From positions 1-64,000 of the forward strand of contig JBFMFR010000019.1 in the NCBI GenBank assembly GCA_040752025.1: a stretch of DNA of 64,000 nt, read 5' to 3'. Under the pieces are notes generated by a model. That model made no database searches. It worked only from the letters and a program-made list of their open reading frames with translations, and had not been told where the DNA came from. The DNA comes from JBFMFR01 sp040752025. Lineage in GTDB: Bacteria > Chloroflexota > Anaerolineae > Anaerolineales > UBA4823. Position numbers and translations under genes: made by a program. Shown piece after piece: positions 50,528 through 59,519 of this stretch. How positions within the stretch are numbered: the first letter of the stretch is position 1; each line of letters begins with the position of its first letter.

Positions 50528-51787
50528 ATGAGCCAGGCAGATCTTTTCTTACGCTTTAGCCTAGCCATCGGCATTGGCTTTATGATCGGCTTGCAGCGCG
50601 AGTTTGCTTCGCGCGGCTCATCACGTAAGCTGGTCGCCGGAGAACGCACCCTGGCCCTGATGGGCCTGGCCGGAGCCCTGGCAGCCATGGTCGCCGACCT
50701 GCTCAACGCTGCCCTGGCCTTTATAGCCATCATCATCCTGGTCGGTTTGTTCGTTCTGGTTGCCTATTTCATCGAAGCCTGGCGCGGGCATCCGGGCCTG
50801 ACCAGCGAAATCGCCTCCCTGATCGTGGTCCTGCTGGGCGCTTTGTGCTATTGGGGTCACATGGGCTTGGCGGTCGCCCTGGGCATCACCACGGCTGTAT
50901 TGCTCACCATAAAATTCGAGACCGAACGTCTGGTCCAGGCGCTGACCAACGAAGATATTTTTGCCGCCCTGCAACTGGCCGTCATCAGCGCCATCGTATT
51001 GCCGGTTCTACCCGATCAAAGCATCGGTCCTCCGCCCTTCGATGCCCTCAACCCTTTCAACATCTGGCTGATGGTTGTTTTCATCTCGGCAATAAACTTC
51101 TTAGGATATGTTCTGATGAAAGCTGTCGGCGCCGAGAAAGGCATCGAACTGACCGGTTTTCTCGGCGGCCTGGTATCCAGCACCGCCGTCACCCTGGGTT
51201 TCTCCGAGCGCAGCCGCCGGGAAGAACACCTCTCCAAGACCTTCGCCCTGGCCATCACCCTGGCCTGGACGGTGATGTTCGCCAGAGTGCTGGCTGAAGT
51301 GGCCGTAATGAACAAAGCTCTGCTCGCTAAAGTGGCGCCGCCTCTTCTGGCAGCCGCTTTGGCAGGCCTGCTCTACTGCGCTTTCCTGCATTTCACCCAA
51401 CATGCCACCGCCGCTGGCGAGTTGAAAGTCTCCAAGCCCGATCTGGCTTCCGCTGTCAAATTTGGCTTGTTTTACGCCGCCATCCTGCTGGTAGCCCGCA
51501 CTGCCTTGCTGTACTTCGGCAATACTGGCGTGCTGGTTTCCAGTGTCCTTTCCGGACTGGCAGACGTAGACGCCATCACCCTTTCGATGGCCGAGTTGAG
51601 TTTCGCTGGCGCTCTGGATATCGAAATTGCCGCCCTGGCAGTCATCCTGGCTACCATGTCCAACACAGTCATCAAGGGGAGCATCGTGCTCCTCGGCAGC
51701 GCCCCTGGTTTACGCAAAACCATCCTGCCTGGTCTGCTGCTGATCCTGGTTGCTGGAGTTGGGTTGGGGATAGCTCTCTTGATCTGA
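50528..51787 (+). CDS. MgtC/SapB plus DUF4010 membrane protein
   Basis: A 419-residue protein with about eleven membrane helices. The first 140 residues match MgtC/SapB (IGFMIGLQREFASRG, GERTLALMGLAGALAAMV, GLTSEIASLIVVLLGA); the rest matches DUF4010 (GGLVSSTAVTLGFSERSR, VLSGLADVDAITLSMAEL). MgtC-type proteins affect magnesium homeostasis and F-type ATPase; the function of the combined protein is unknown. TAGGAGAAGT precedes the ATG. Confidence 0.85.
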   Translation: MSQADLFLRFSLAIGIGFMIGLQREFASRGSSRKLVAGERTLALMGLAGALAAMVADLLNAALAFIAIIILVGLFVLVAYFIEAWRGHPGLTSEIASLIVVLLGALCYWGHMGLAVALGITTAVLLTIKFETERLVQALTNEDIFAALQLAVISAIVLPVLPDQSIGPPPFDALNPFNIWLMVVFISAINFLGYVLMKAVGAEKGIELTGFLGGLVSSTAVTLGFSERSRREEHLSKTFALAITLAWTVMFARVLAEVAVMNKALLAKVAPPLLAAALAGLLYCAFLHFTQHATAAGELKVSKPDLASAVKFGLFYAAILLVARTALLYFGNTGVLVSSVLSGLADVDAITLSMAELSFAGALDIEIAALAVILATMSNTVIKGSIVLLGSAPGLRKTILPGLLLILVAGVGLGIALLI

Positions 51788-51891
51788 AAGTAATACGCCT
51801 GTCAAGCACCTGAGTGCGCGCCTGCGCGCCCCTGAGAGGTTGTAAAGCTCCCTGCTCTGGTCTATACTATGCCACGAAGGAGCCACCCCCT

Positions 51892-53505
51892 ATGCAACTC
51901 AATCGCCCTACACGCCTGATTGTCGTCGCCCTCTTGCTCGCCTGGTGCTTCGACCAGTTGTTCTGGCGCAAAACGCCGGGCATTTCTTTCCCCATCTTCA
52001 CCCTGCTCTGCCTGGCAGCCGGTTTCTGGCTGGCCTGGGTAGAGAAACGGCCCATTGCCAGTAGCAGCCTGCTGCTGCTGATCCCGATTCTGTTTTTCTC
52101 TGCCATGAGCTTCCTGCGCCGGGAGCCATTCACGCAATTCCTGAACTACACCTTCACGCTGTGGTGCCTGGCGCTGCTTTCGATCACCTGGATGGGCGGC
52201 AAATGGTGGCAGTACACCCTATTCGATCACCTGTGGAGCAGCCTCCGCTGGGTGGGCCTGGCCCTGGCAAAGCCATCCCAATTGCTGCGCTCCCCACATC
52301 CGGCAAACCCCGCAACAGACGCCCCAGCAGATCAACCCACAACCTCCAGCGCTGCGCCGCGCCAGTTTCCATCCAAGACAATTGCCGCCATCCTGCGCGG
52401 CCTGCTGCTGGCTCTGCCCGTAGTTTTCGTGCTCGCCGGCCTGCTGGCCCAGGCCGACCCGGTCTTTTCACGCGAGCTGCAACGCCTGCTCAAGATCGAG
52501 AAGCTCGGTGAATATATTTTTCGCCTGTTCTACATCCTGATTGCCGCTTACCTGTTCAGCGGCGTCCTGCTGTATTTGCTGTTTTCGAGCGCAGATGAGA
52601 AAACCACCTCTGGCGAAAAACCCCTGGTCGCCCCGTTTCTGGGCTGGCTGGAAGCCGCCACGCTCTTGTTCAGCGTGGATCTGTTATATGCCTTTTTCGT
52701 AACCGTGCAGTTCAAATACTTCTTCGGCGGCCAGGCCAACATTAACCTGGAAGGCTTCACCTACGCTGAATACGCCCGCCGCGGCTTCGGCGAGCTGGTC
52801 ATCGTCGCCATCCTCAGCCTGCTGCTGTTCCTCGGCCTGAGCGTCATCGCCCGCCGGGAGCAAAGCTGGCCGCGCCGTGTTTTCTCGGGCCTGGGCGTTG
52901 CCCTGGTCGCCCTGGTCGGGGTGATCCTGGTCTCCGCCTTCCAGCGCCTGCTCCTGTACGAGGCCGCCTACGGCTTCTCGCGCCTGCGCACCTATTCACA
53001 CGTTTTCATGTTCTGGCTGGGAGCGCTGCTGTTGGCAACCATCCTCATGGAAACCACCAGCAGGTTGCGCCATTTCGCCCTGGCGTTGGTCATCGCCAGC
53101 CTGGGCTTCGGCGCGACCCTCAACCTGCTCAATGTGGATGGCTTCGTTGCCAGCCAGAATGTGGCGCGTGCCCAGCAAGATAAAGCTCTGGATATCCCCT
53201 ATCTGGTCAGCCTTTCCGATGACAGTGTGCCCACCCTGTTTCGCCTGTTCCATGCCAGCCAGCTTCCACAACCCGTGAAAGATAAAGCCGGTGCCACCCT
53301 GGCCTGTCGCACCGCGCTTGCCCAGGGCAGCGCCCCCACACTCTGGCCCTCATTAAATATCTCACAAGAGCAGGCTCGCCTCCTGTTACAAACCTACCAG
53401 CCTGAATTGGATGCCTATCCAACCAGCCAGGATGCCGGTCATTGGCAGGTATTCATCAACCAGTTTCCTCAGAACTGCGTACAACCTGACTACTGGATGG
53501 ATTGA
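51892..53505 (+). CDS. DUF4173 polytopic membrane protein
   Basis: A 537-residue protein with about twelve hydrophobic helices and a soluble C-terminal tail of roughly 100 residues (DSVPTLFRLFHASQLPQPVKD to the end). ATG 51892 follows GAAGGAG. The pattern LEGFTYAEYARRGFGELVIVAILSLLL and AYGFSRLRTYSHVFMFWLGALL is characteristic of DUF4173. The family has no known function; members often lie near two-component or sensor genes. Confidence 0.78.
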   Translation: MQLNRPTRLIVVALLLAWCFDQLFWRKTPGISFPIFTLLCLAAGFWLAWVEKRPIASSSLLLLIPILFFSAMSFLRREPFTQFLNYTFTLWCLALLSITWMGGKWWQYTLFDHLWSSLRWVGLALAKPSQLLRSPHPANPATDAPADQPTTSSAAPRQFPSKTIAAILRGLLLALPVVFVLAGLLAQADPVFSRELQRLLKIEKLGEYIFRLFYILIAAYLFSGVLLYLLFSSADEKTTSGEKPLVAPFLGWLEAATLLFSVDLLYAFFVTVQFKYFFGGQANINLEGFTYAEYARRGFGELVIVAILSLLLFLGLSVIARREQSWPRRVFSGLGVALVALVGVILVSAFQRLLLYEAAYGFSRLRTYSHVFMFWLGALLLATILMETTSRLRHFALALVIASLGFGATLNLLNVDGFVASQNVARAQQDKALDIPYLVSLSDDSVPTLFRLFHASQLPQPVKDKAGATLACRTALAQGSAPTLWPSLNISQEQARLLLQTYQPELDAYPTSQDAGHWQVFINQFPQNCVQPDYWMD

Positions 53506-53509
53506 CAGT

Positions 53510-54790
53510 TTACGCCACCACGCGCTGCTCCACCACGCCGTCTCGCTTCGCCAGGTCGCCCTGATAGGTGCGCAGCAGCGCCAGGCACACCAGGATGCCC
53601 AGGGCGTACATCACCAGCACCGAGCCGCCGAACGCCAGGCGCAGTTCGGTCGCATCGCTGATCAGCCCGATCAAGACAGACAGCACCGCCGTTACCAGGT
53701 TGAGCATCACGTTGCTGGCCGAGATCGTCGTCGCCTTGGTTTCCGGCGGCACCACGCTGAATTGGATCATCGTCACGCCTGGCATGACCATGTAAGTCAC
53801 CGTGCCCAGCACAAAGGCCGCCGCCATCAGCGCCGTCAGGTTATAAAGATTGAAAACGAACAACGCCGCTATCAGCCCGCCCGACATTGCCGCCAGGCTG
53901 ACCCACACCGGCGCCATGCGCGTGCGCTGGCGCACCCGGTCGATGACCCAGCCGCCCAGGACCGCTCCCAGGACGAACCCCAGGATCGCCGGCAGCAAAG
54001 CCAGCGCCGCCGCCTCGGAGTTCGGGGCGATATGATAGCGCGTCAGGTAGGTGGGCGCCCAGAAAGCAAACCCCCAATTGACCGAAGCCTGGCAGGTGTC
54101 TAAGCCAAAAGCCAGCAGCAAGCTTGGCGTGCGCAGCACGCGGGCGAACTCTCGCAAAGAAAATCGCCCGGTATATGCCCCATCGCGCCCTTCCACCGAC
54201 TCCTCGTTGGCTCCACGCTGTGGCTCGCGCACGATCCACAGCACCAACGCCCCTAGCACCAGGCCTGCCACCCCATAGTAAACAAACGGCAGCCGCCAGT
54301 GCCGCGTCCCAACCAGGCTGGCAATCACCAGCGCCGCTGCCGTTCCGACCGGGTAGGTCAGACTCATCAATCCCAGGATCAGCCCATGTCGCGGCTTGGG
54401 TACGGTGTCGGTAATCAGGGCATAAGCAGACGGGTTGAAACAGCCTTCCGCGAAGCTCATGCTCGCCCGCGCCGCCAGCAGGCCTGGGAAGCCAGTCACA
54501 AAGGCAGTCACCCAGGTCACTGCGCTCCACACCACCGTGCCCGTCGCGATAATGTACTTGCGCACCCAGCGATCAGATAGGGGTCCCCAGACAAGCTGCC
54601 CCAGCAGGGCCGCCAGGAACACCGCCGAGCGCACCGTCCCAAGCTGGGTATCGTTCATCCCCAGGTCAGCCTTCACCGCGTCGGCTACCGGTGCCAGCAG
54701 TTCTTTGTCGGCAACATTGACCACCGAGACCAGCATCAACAATAACGTAACCACCACCAGATATCGACGAGAATAGAGCACGCCTGGCAT
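53510..54790 (-). CDS. Major facilitator superfamily transporter
   Basis: A 426-residue protein from ATG 54790, preceded by CAGGAGGTC. Twelve membrane helices with the motif WGPLSDRWVRKYIIA between helices 2 and 3, a standard MFS A-motif, and ASMSFAEGCFNPSAYALITDTVP with the B-region Glu. Resembles sugar-phosphate or glucarate/organic anion symporters and spinster-like carriers; the substrate is not determinable. It converges with the DUF4173 gene, 4 bases between stops. Confidence 0.88.
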   Translation of the reverse strand: MPGVLYSRRYLVVVTLLLMLVSVVNVADKELLAPVADAVKADLGMNDTQLGTVRSAVFLAALLGQLVWGPLSDRWVRKYIIATGTVVWSAVTWVTAFVTGFPGLLAARASMSFAEGCFNPSAYALITDTVPKPRHGLILGLMSLTYPVGTAAALVIASLVGTRHWRLPFVYYGVAGLVLGALVLWIVREPQRGANEESVEGRDGAYTGRFSLREFARVLRTPSLLLAFGLDTCQASVNWGFAFWAPTYLTRYHIAPNSEAAALALLPAILGFVLGAVLGGWVIDRVRQRTRMAPVWVSLAAMSGGLIAALFVFNLYNLTALMAAAFVLGTVTYMVMPGVTMIQFSVVPPETKATTISASNVMLNLVTAVLSVLIGLISDATELRLAFGGSVLVMYALGILVCLALLRTYQGDLAKRDGVVEQRVVA

Positions 54791-54933
54791 AGCTTGACCT
54801 CCTGAGAGCGAAATATCACGGATGGGGTCAGAAGAATTGCGGCCAAGTATAGCACACCAGCCACTTGCCGAAATAGCCAAAATCGAGCATACTATCCTCA
54901 GTAAGAATTTCCACGACCCAGCAGGAGGCAGCT

Positions 54934-56235
54934 ATGTTCACGACAAAAACCGAGATTGCCATCGTTGGTTCAGGCCCGGGTGGAGCAACCCTCGCCCGCC
55001 AGTTAGCCCGGCAAGGCAAACAAGTTGTCTTGCTGGAGAGGGGCATCGACCACCGCCCACGCAGTTACTACGGCACCTACCTGGGCGCTATTCTCTACTC
55101 AGATCGAGGCAGCCTGCTCTTCACCCAGGAAGGCCTGAACATTGTGCGCCCTCTGCTGCTCGGCGGCGCCACCAGCATGTACTGCGGCTGCGCCGCTCCC
55201 CCGCCGCCCTGGCTGAAAGAGAAATACAATGTGGATATCGATGCCGAAGTCGCCGAGACCATCGACGAGTTGCACATCGCTCCTCTGCCTCCTGAGCTGC
55301 GCGGCCAGGCCTCCACCCATATAGCTCAGGCCGCCCAGGCCCTGGGCTATGACTGGCAACCCCAACTGAAGTTCATGTCGCCGGCCCGTTCGTCACGTTT
55401 CGACTGCGGCGCCAAGTGTATGCTGGGCTGCCGCTGCCGCGCCAAGTGGAACGCCGCCGAGTGGGTCGACGAAGCTGTCCAGGCTGGTGCGACCCTGTGG
55501 ACCGGGGCGCGTGTCGACCGTGTGCTTCACGCTGGTGGGCAGGTCATCGGCGTAGCTGGCCGGCGCAACGGTCAGGCCTTTCAACTCCAGGCCGATACCG
55601 TCATCCTGGCCGCTGGCGGCATCGGCACGCCGCGCATCTTGCAAGCCTCGGGTCTGTCCGCCGCCGGGCAGGGCATGACCATGGACGTGACCGTTATGGT
55701 CTATGGCTTTATCAAAGGACGCGGCATCGGCAACGAGCCTCCCATGACCTGGTCATGGGAAAACGATGAAGTCGGTTACATGCTCAGCACCCTGATCGAC
55801 CCCTGGCTGCTCTACCCGCTGATCAACATCCTCAAAGGGCCGAAATACGCTCTGTATTGGCCGCGCTGGAACAACATCCTGGGTGTGATGATCAAGCTCA
55901 AGGATTCTATCTCTGGTGGCGTTTTCCCCAACGGCAAGATCAGCAAGCCACTCACCGAGAATGATCGCCCACGACTGAGGATGGCCGAAGAGGTCTGCCG
56001 CAAGATTCTCGTTGAGGCCGGTGCCAGGCCCGAAACCATCTTCATGACGCCCCTGCGCGGCACCCACCCTAGTGGCACCGTGCGCCTGGGGGAGATGCTT
56101 GACGACAATTTGCAGACTGAAATCCAGGGCCTGTACGTATGCGACGCCAGCACCTTTCCCGAAGCCCTGGACCGTCCCACCGTGCTGACCATCATCGGCC
56201 TGGGTAAGCGCCTGGCCAGGCATCTGGCAGCATGA
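54934..56235 (+). CDS. GMC-type FAD oxidoreductase
   Basis: A 433-residue flavoenzyme. The FAD dinucleotide motif IVGSGPGGATLARQLARQGKQVVLLERG opens the protein. A Cys-rich segment RFDCGAKCMLGCRCRAKWNA (about 150-170) may hold a structural disulfide or a cluster-like site. The C-terminal GMC signature PTVLTIIGLGKRLARHL and THPSGTVRLG with the active-site His are present. Substrate probably an alcohol or sterol-like compound; not determinable. GGAGGCAGCT precedes the ATG. The next gene overlaps it by four bases (ATGA). Confidence 0.83.
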   Translation: MFTTKTEIAIVGSGPGGATLARQLARQGKQVVLLERGIDHRPRSYYGTYLGAILYSDRGSLLFTQEGLNIVRPLLLGGATSMYCGCAAPPPPWLKEKYNVDIDAEVAETIDELHIAPLPPELRGQASTHIAQAAQALGYDWQPQLKFMSPARSSRFDCGAKCMLGCRCRAKWNAAEWVDEAVQAGATLWTGARVDRVLHAGGQVIGVAGRRNGQAFQLQADTVILAAGGIGTPRILQASGLSAAGQGMTMDVTVMVYGFIKGRGIGNEPPMTWSWENDEVGYMLSTLIDPWLLYPLINILKGPKYALYWPRWNNILGVMIKLKDSISGGVFPNGKISKPLTENDRPRLRMAEEVCRKILVEAGARPETIFMTPLRGTHPSGTVRLGEMLDDNLQTEIQGLYVCDASTFPEALDRPTVLTIIGLGKRLARHLAA

Positions 56236-57257
56236 CACTCGATCCCGCCGCCCTCGCCTGCCAGCTTCAAAGCTTCCCGCGCTTGCCGCTGGCCCAATAT
56301 CCCACTCCGCTCGAATACCTGCCGCGCCTGAGCCAGGAGTTGGCCCGTCCGGTTTACGTCAAGCGCGACGATCAGCTAGGTCCCGGACTGGGCGGCAACA
56401 AGACCCGCAAACTGGAATACTTATTGGCTGACGCCTTGCAGCGCAAACACAAAAAAGTCGTCACCTTCGGCGGCTTGCAGTCCAACCACGCCCGCATCAC
56501 TGCCGCCGCCGCCCGCCGGTGCGGCCTGGAGCCTCACCTGTTCTACTTCGAGCGCCGCCCGCCGCGCCTGTCTGGCAACCTGCTGCTCAACCAGGTGCTC
56601 GGCGCCAACATGCATTTCATCCCCCTCGGTGAAGGCGCCGGCGGCATGACCCTGGAAACCACTATCCGCCTGGTGCGCTGGGTCTCCCGCTTGCTGGTTG
56701 GGCAGCACTACTTCATCCCGGTAGGTGGGCACAACTGGCTGGGCTGCCTGGGCTACGTGCAGGCCGCCCTGGAAATCGACCAACAGGCGCGTGAAATCGG
56801 GCTTTCCAACGCCTGGCTGCTGCTGGCTGCTGGCTCTGGCGGCACCCTGGCGGGCCTGTTGGCCGGTCTGGCCCTGATCGCTTCGCCCCTCCATCCCCTG
56901 GGCGTTGATGTAGGCAAGCTTTGGAAAGGCTTCCTCGCCTCCATCGCCCATCTGGCCGGCGAACTCTGCCAGCGCCTCGGCCAGCAACATAACTTCGCAC
57001 CATCTGAAATTCCACTGATCGAAGCAACCTACGTTGGCGAGCGCTACGGCCTGCCCTCCTCAGCCGGGAATATGGCTATGCGCAAATTAGCCGCCCTGCA
57101 AGGCCTGCTCCTCGACCCGGTCTACACCGCCAAGGCCTTCGCTGGCCTGCTCGATCTGGCTCAAACAGGCCAGCTTGGGCGCGACGAACCCATTATTTTC
57201 CTGCACACTGGCGGCCTCCCCGCCATCTTCGCCTTCGAACCGCGCCAGTTGGTGTAG
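56232..57257 (+). CDS. D-cysteine desulfhydrase / ACC deaminase family PLP enzyme
   Basis: A 341-residue fold-type II PLP enzyme. YVKRDDQLGPGLGGNKTRKLEYLLADAL is the family hallmark, the Lys in GGNKTRK binding PLP; GGLQSNHARITAAAA and LAAGSGGTLAGLLAGL bind phosphate. Members degrade D-cysteine to pyruvate, sulfide and ammonia or open the ACC ring. Which reaction applies cannot be told. It overlaps the GMC gene (ATGA), so the two are co-translated. Confidence 0.88.
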   Translation: MTLDPAALACQLQSFPRLPLAQYPTPLEYLPRLSQELARPVYVKRDDQLGPGLGGNKTRKLEYLLADALQRKHKKVVTFGGLQSNHARITAAAARRCGLEPHLFYFERRPPRLSGNLLLNQVLGANMHFIPLGEGAGGMTLETTIRLVRWVSRLLVGQHYFIPVGGHNWLGCLGYVQAALEIDQQAREIGLSNAWLLLAAGSGGTLAGLLAGLALIASPLHPLGVDVGKLWKGFLASIAHLAGELCQRLGQQHNFAPSEIPLIEATYVGERYGLPSSAGNMAMRKLAALQGLLLDPVYTAKAFAGLLDLAQTGQLGRDEPIIFLHTGGLPAIFAFEPRQLV

Positions 57258-57279
57258 AGACACCTTTCCCAAAGGTCGT

Positions 57280-58455
57280 ATGCCATCATCAACCATCGAC
57301 TACCACGAATTGATGCGCATCTTCTCCGTGCCGCGCCTCAACGGCAGCCGCGCCGAAGCCGCCACCCGCCGCGCCGTTCTTGATTGGCTCATCCAACGGA
57401 ACATCCCGTATCGTCTGCAAAGTTTCCGCCTGTATCCGTATTTCTTCATCGCCATCGGCGCCTGGATCATCGTCTCGCGCAGTCTCCTGGCCCTGGCAAT
57501 CTGGCTGCGCTGGGGTTGGCTGGCGCTGCCCATCGCCTTGCTCGGCCTTTTAGGTGGCCTGCTGGACGTTGCCCTGGATATTCCCCTGGTTTCCTGGCCC
57601 TTTGCCACCCAGGGCCACAACATTCTGCTGGAATTCGGCCCACCTGATCCGAAGCAGGAGTTGGTCATCTCGGCCCACTACGACAGTAAAACCGAACTGC
57701 TCGACCATCGACAGCGCCTGTTTTTTGTCAAGAATCTGCCGCTAGGTATCCTGCTCACCGCCCTGCTCGGCCTGCTCGGCGCTGCTGATGGCTGGCTGCT
57801 CTCGCTGGGCTCAACCTGGGCCACCTGGACTTATGCGATTGGCATCCTGCTCAGCCTGCCGCTGCTTTTCCTGGCCTGGGGTCTCGGCCTGAACCTCTCC
57901 TTGGGCCCCATGCGCCCGGTTCCCAGCCAGGGCGCAGTCGATAACGGCGCCGCCTGCGCTATCCTGCTCGGTCTGGCCCAGCGCCTGGCAGATGGCGAAA
58001 TTACCTTGCAAAACACCCGCCTGACTCTGGCCCTCTTTACCGGCGAAGAAGTCAACATGCAAGGCTCGCGCGCCTACGCCCTGCATCGTGCCTGGCCTAT
58101 CCCTGCCCTGGCTCTCAATCTGGAAGTCATGGCGCAGAGCGGCCCATATGTGTATTGGGAACAGGATGGCACCGCTTTCAAGCTGGTTCCCACCGCACCC
58201 AACGTCAACCAGAAAGTTGTCCAGGCCGTGCGAGACGTTACCGGCGTCGATCCCCAGCCCGCTGGCCCGGTCAGCAGCGACGGTTATTCATTCCTCAGAG
58301 CCGGCATCCCTACCGCCGTACTGGGCACTTACGATACGGACTTGCAAGACCGTGGCTTCCACCTGCCCAGCGACAATCTCGACCGCCTCGTCATTTCTCG
58401 CCTGCCGGAAGGTGTAGAAATCCTTACCCAATTCATCGCCAGTTTAGATCAATAG
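57280..58455 (+). CDS. M28-family zinc peptidase with membrane helices
   Basis: A 391-residue protein from ATG 57280, 22 bases after the preceding stop. Helices near 55-100 and 155-205 embed it in the membrane; the peptidase domain has the metal ligands His in SAHYDSKTE, Asp in VDNGAACA and Glu in FTGEEVNMQGSR, the last Glu pair supplying the catalytic base. Other parts, SSDGYSFLRAGIPTAVLGTYD, match M28. It probably trims peptides at the membrane face; the active-site side is not certain. Confidence 0.85.
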   Translation: MPSSTIDYHELMRIFSVPRLNGSRAEAATRRAVLDWLIQRNIPYRLQSFRLYPYFFIAIGAWIIVSRSLLALAIWLRWGWLALPIALLGLLGGLLDVALDIPLVSWPFATQGHNILLEFGPPDPKQELVISAHYDSKTELLDHRQRLFFVKNLPLGILLTALLGLLGAADGWLLSLGSTWATWTYAIGILLSLPLLFLAWGLGLNLSLGPMRPVPSQGAVDNGAACAILLGLAQRLADGEITLQNTRLTLALFTGEEVNMQGSRAYALHRAWPIPALALNLEVMAQSGPYVYWEQDGTAFKLVPTAPNVNQKVVQAVRDVTGVDPQPAGPVSSDGYSFLRAGIPTAVLGTYDTDLQDRGFHLPSDNLDRLVISRLPEGVEILTQFIASLDQ

Positions 58456-58469
58456 AGTCAGGCTGCATC

Positions 58470-59519
58470 TCAGCGAATGATCACCCGCGTCCCCAGCCCG
58501 CTGCCATAACGCTTACCCGGCGCAACCGGCGGCGTTGTCCAGCGGTACAGCCATTTGGCATCCTCGTTGCGCATGTTGACGCACCCGTGGCTCATCTTGC
58601 GCCCGAAGTTATCGTGCCAGTAAGTCCCGTGAAAGGCGATCCCCCAATGGTGGAAGATGCTCACCCACGGCACGCCGGGCAGCTCGTAAGCCTCGACATC
58701 GTCTGTCAGCGCCAGGTCGCCCATGTGCCGCGATGGCCACTTCACCTGAACGTTGAACGCCCCTTGCGGTGTGGCCGTCGGCAGCCCGTCTTCACTGGAC
58801 TGGCCACGCGCCCCCGTGGATACCTGGCAGCGCCGTACCACCCGCTCGCCCTCGTAAGCAACCAGCATCTGCTCGTCCAGATTTACTTCGATGCGCTTTT
58901 CTTCAGCCGGAACATCCACAGCCAGCGGCCTGATTTCCTCTTTCGGGATCAGGCGCACGTGCGCCGCCGGGACGTAATATCTCACGTGCAGCGGCTCGTC
59001 CACCAGGGCATACCATCCTGTGCCATCCGGACCCATTTCCAATGCCGTCGCCCAGTGCACCGACTGGTAATACAGGCGATACAGCCGCTCCCAGGAGCTA
59101 TGCTGCACCCATTGCAGACTGTCTGTGAACGGCACGCTGATTTCCCCTAACTGCCCATCCTCCGGCAGCGCCTCCACAACCCGGTTGGTGTGCGCCCCAT
59201 CGATGCGCTGCACGTAGCCGCTGTGGATGTAACCCTCCCACACCCGGTACCAGCGCGGGTTGTAGCCCGGCCCGGAAGGCGATTCGATTTCTTCGATTAG
59301 CTTCAGGGTAGTATCGCGCCGCAGCCAGCCCAGCCGCGGGCTGCTGAAATCTGGTTCTTCGTGGCGGCTGATGTGGCTCGCCGTTACCCGCCCGCGCATG
59401 CGCGCCGCTTTGAACTCCTGCGGAGGCCAGGGCCCGGCCAGCGGCCCCCGCCCGGGGAACGCCGCCCCCGCCAGGCACATCCCGCTCAGCTTGAGAAAAT
59501 CTCGCCGGGAAAACCTCAT
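58470..59519 (-). CDS. Tat-exported L,D-transpeptidase (YkuD)
   Basis: A 349-residue protein from ATG 59519. The Tat signal MRFSRRDFLKLSGMCLAGAAF exports it folded. The YkuD catalytic domain lies at about 210-335 with HGTYWHDNFG and Cys313 in SHGCVNMRNEDAKWLYRWT. These enzymes make 3-3 crosslinks in peptidoglycan or attach proteins to it, or are repurposed as amidating or cross-linking enzymes. It overlaps the neighbouring paralogue by four bases (ATGA) and forms an operon with it and a desaturase gene. Confidence 0.92.
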   Translation of the reverse strand: MRFSRRDFLKLSGMCLAGAAFPGRGPLAGPWPPQEFKAARMRGRVTASHISRHEEPDFSSPRLGWLRRDTTLKLIEEIESPSGPGYNPRWYRVWEGYIHSGYVQRIDGAHTNRVVEALPEDGQLGEISVPFTDSLQWVQHSSWERLYRLYYQSVHWATALEMGPDGTGWYALVDEPLHVRYYVPAAHVRLIPKEEIRPLAVDVPAEEKRIEVNLDEQMLVAYEGERVVRRCQVSTGARGQSSEDGLPTATPQGAFNVQVKWPSRHMGDLALTDDVEAYELPGVPWVSIFHHWGIAFHGTYWHDNFGRKMSHGCVNMRNEDAKWLYRWTTPPVAPGKRYGSGLGTRVIIR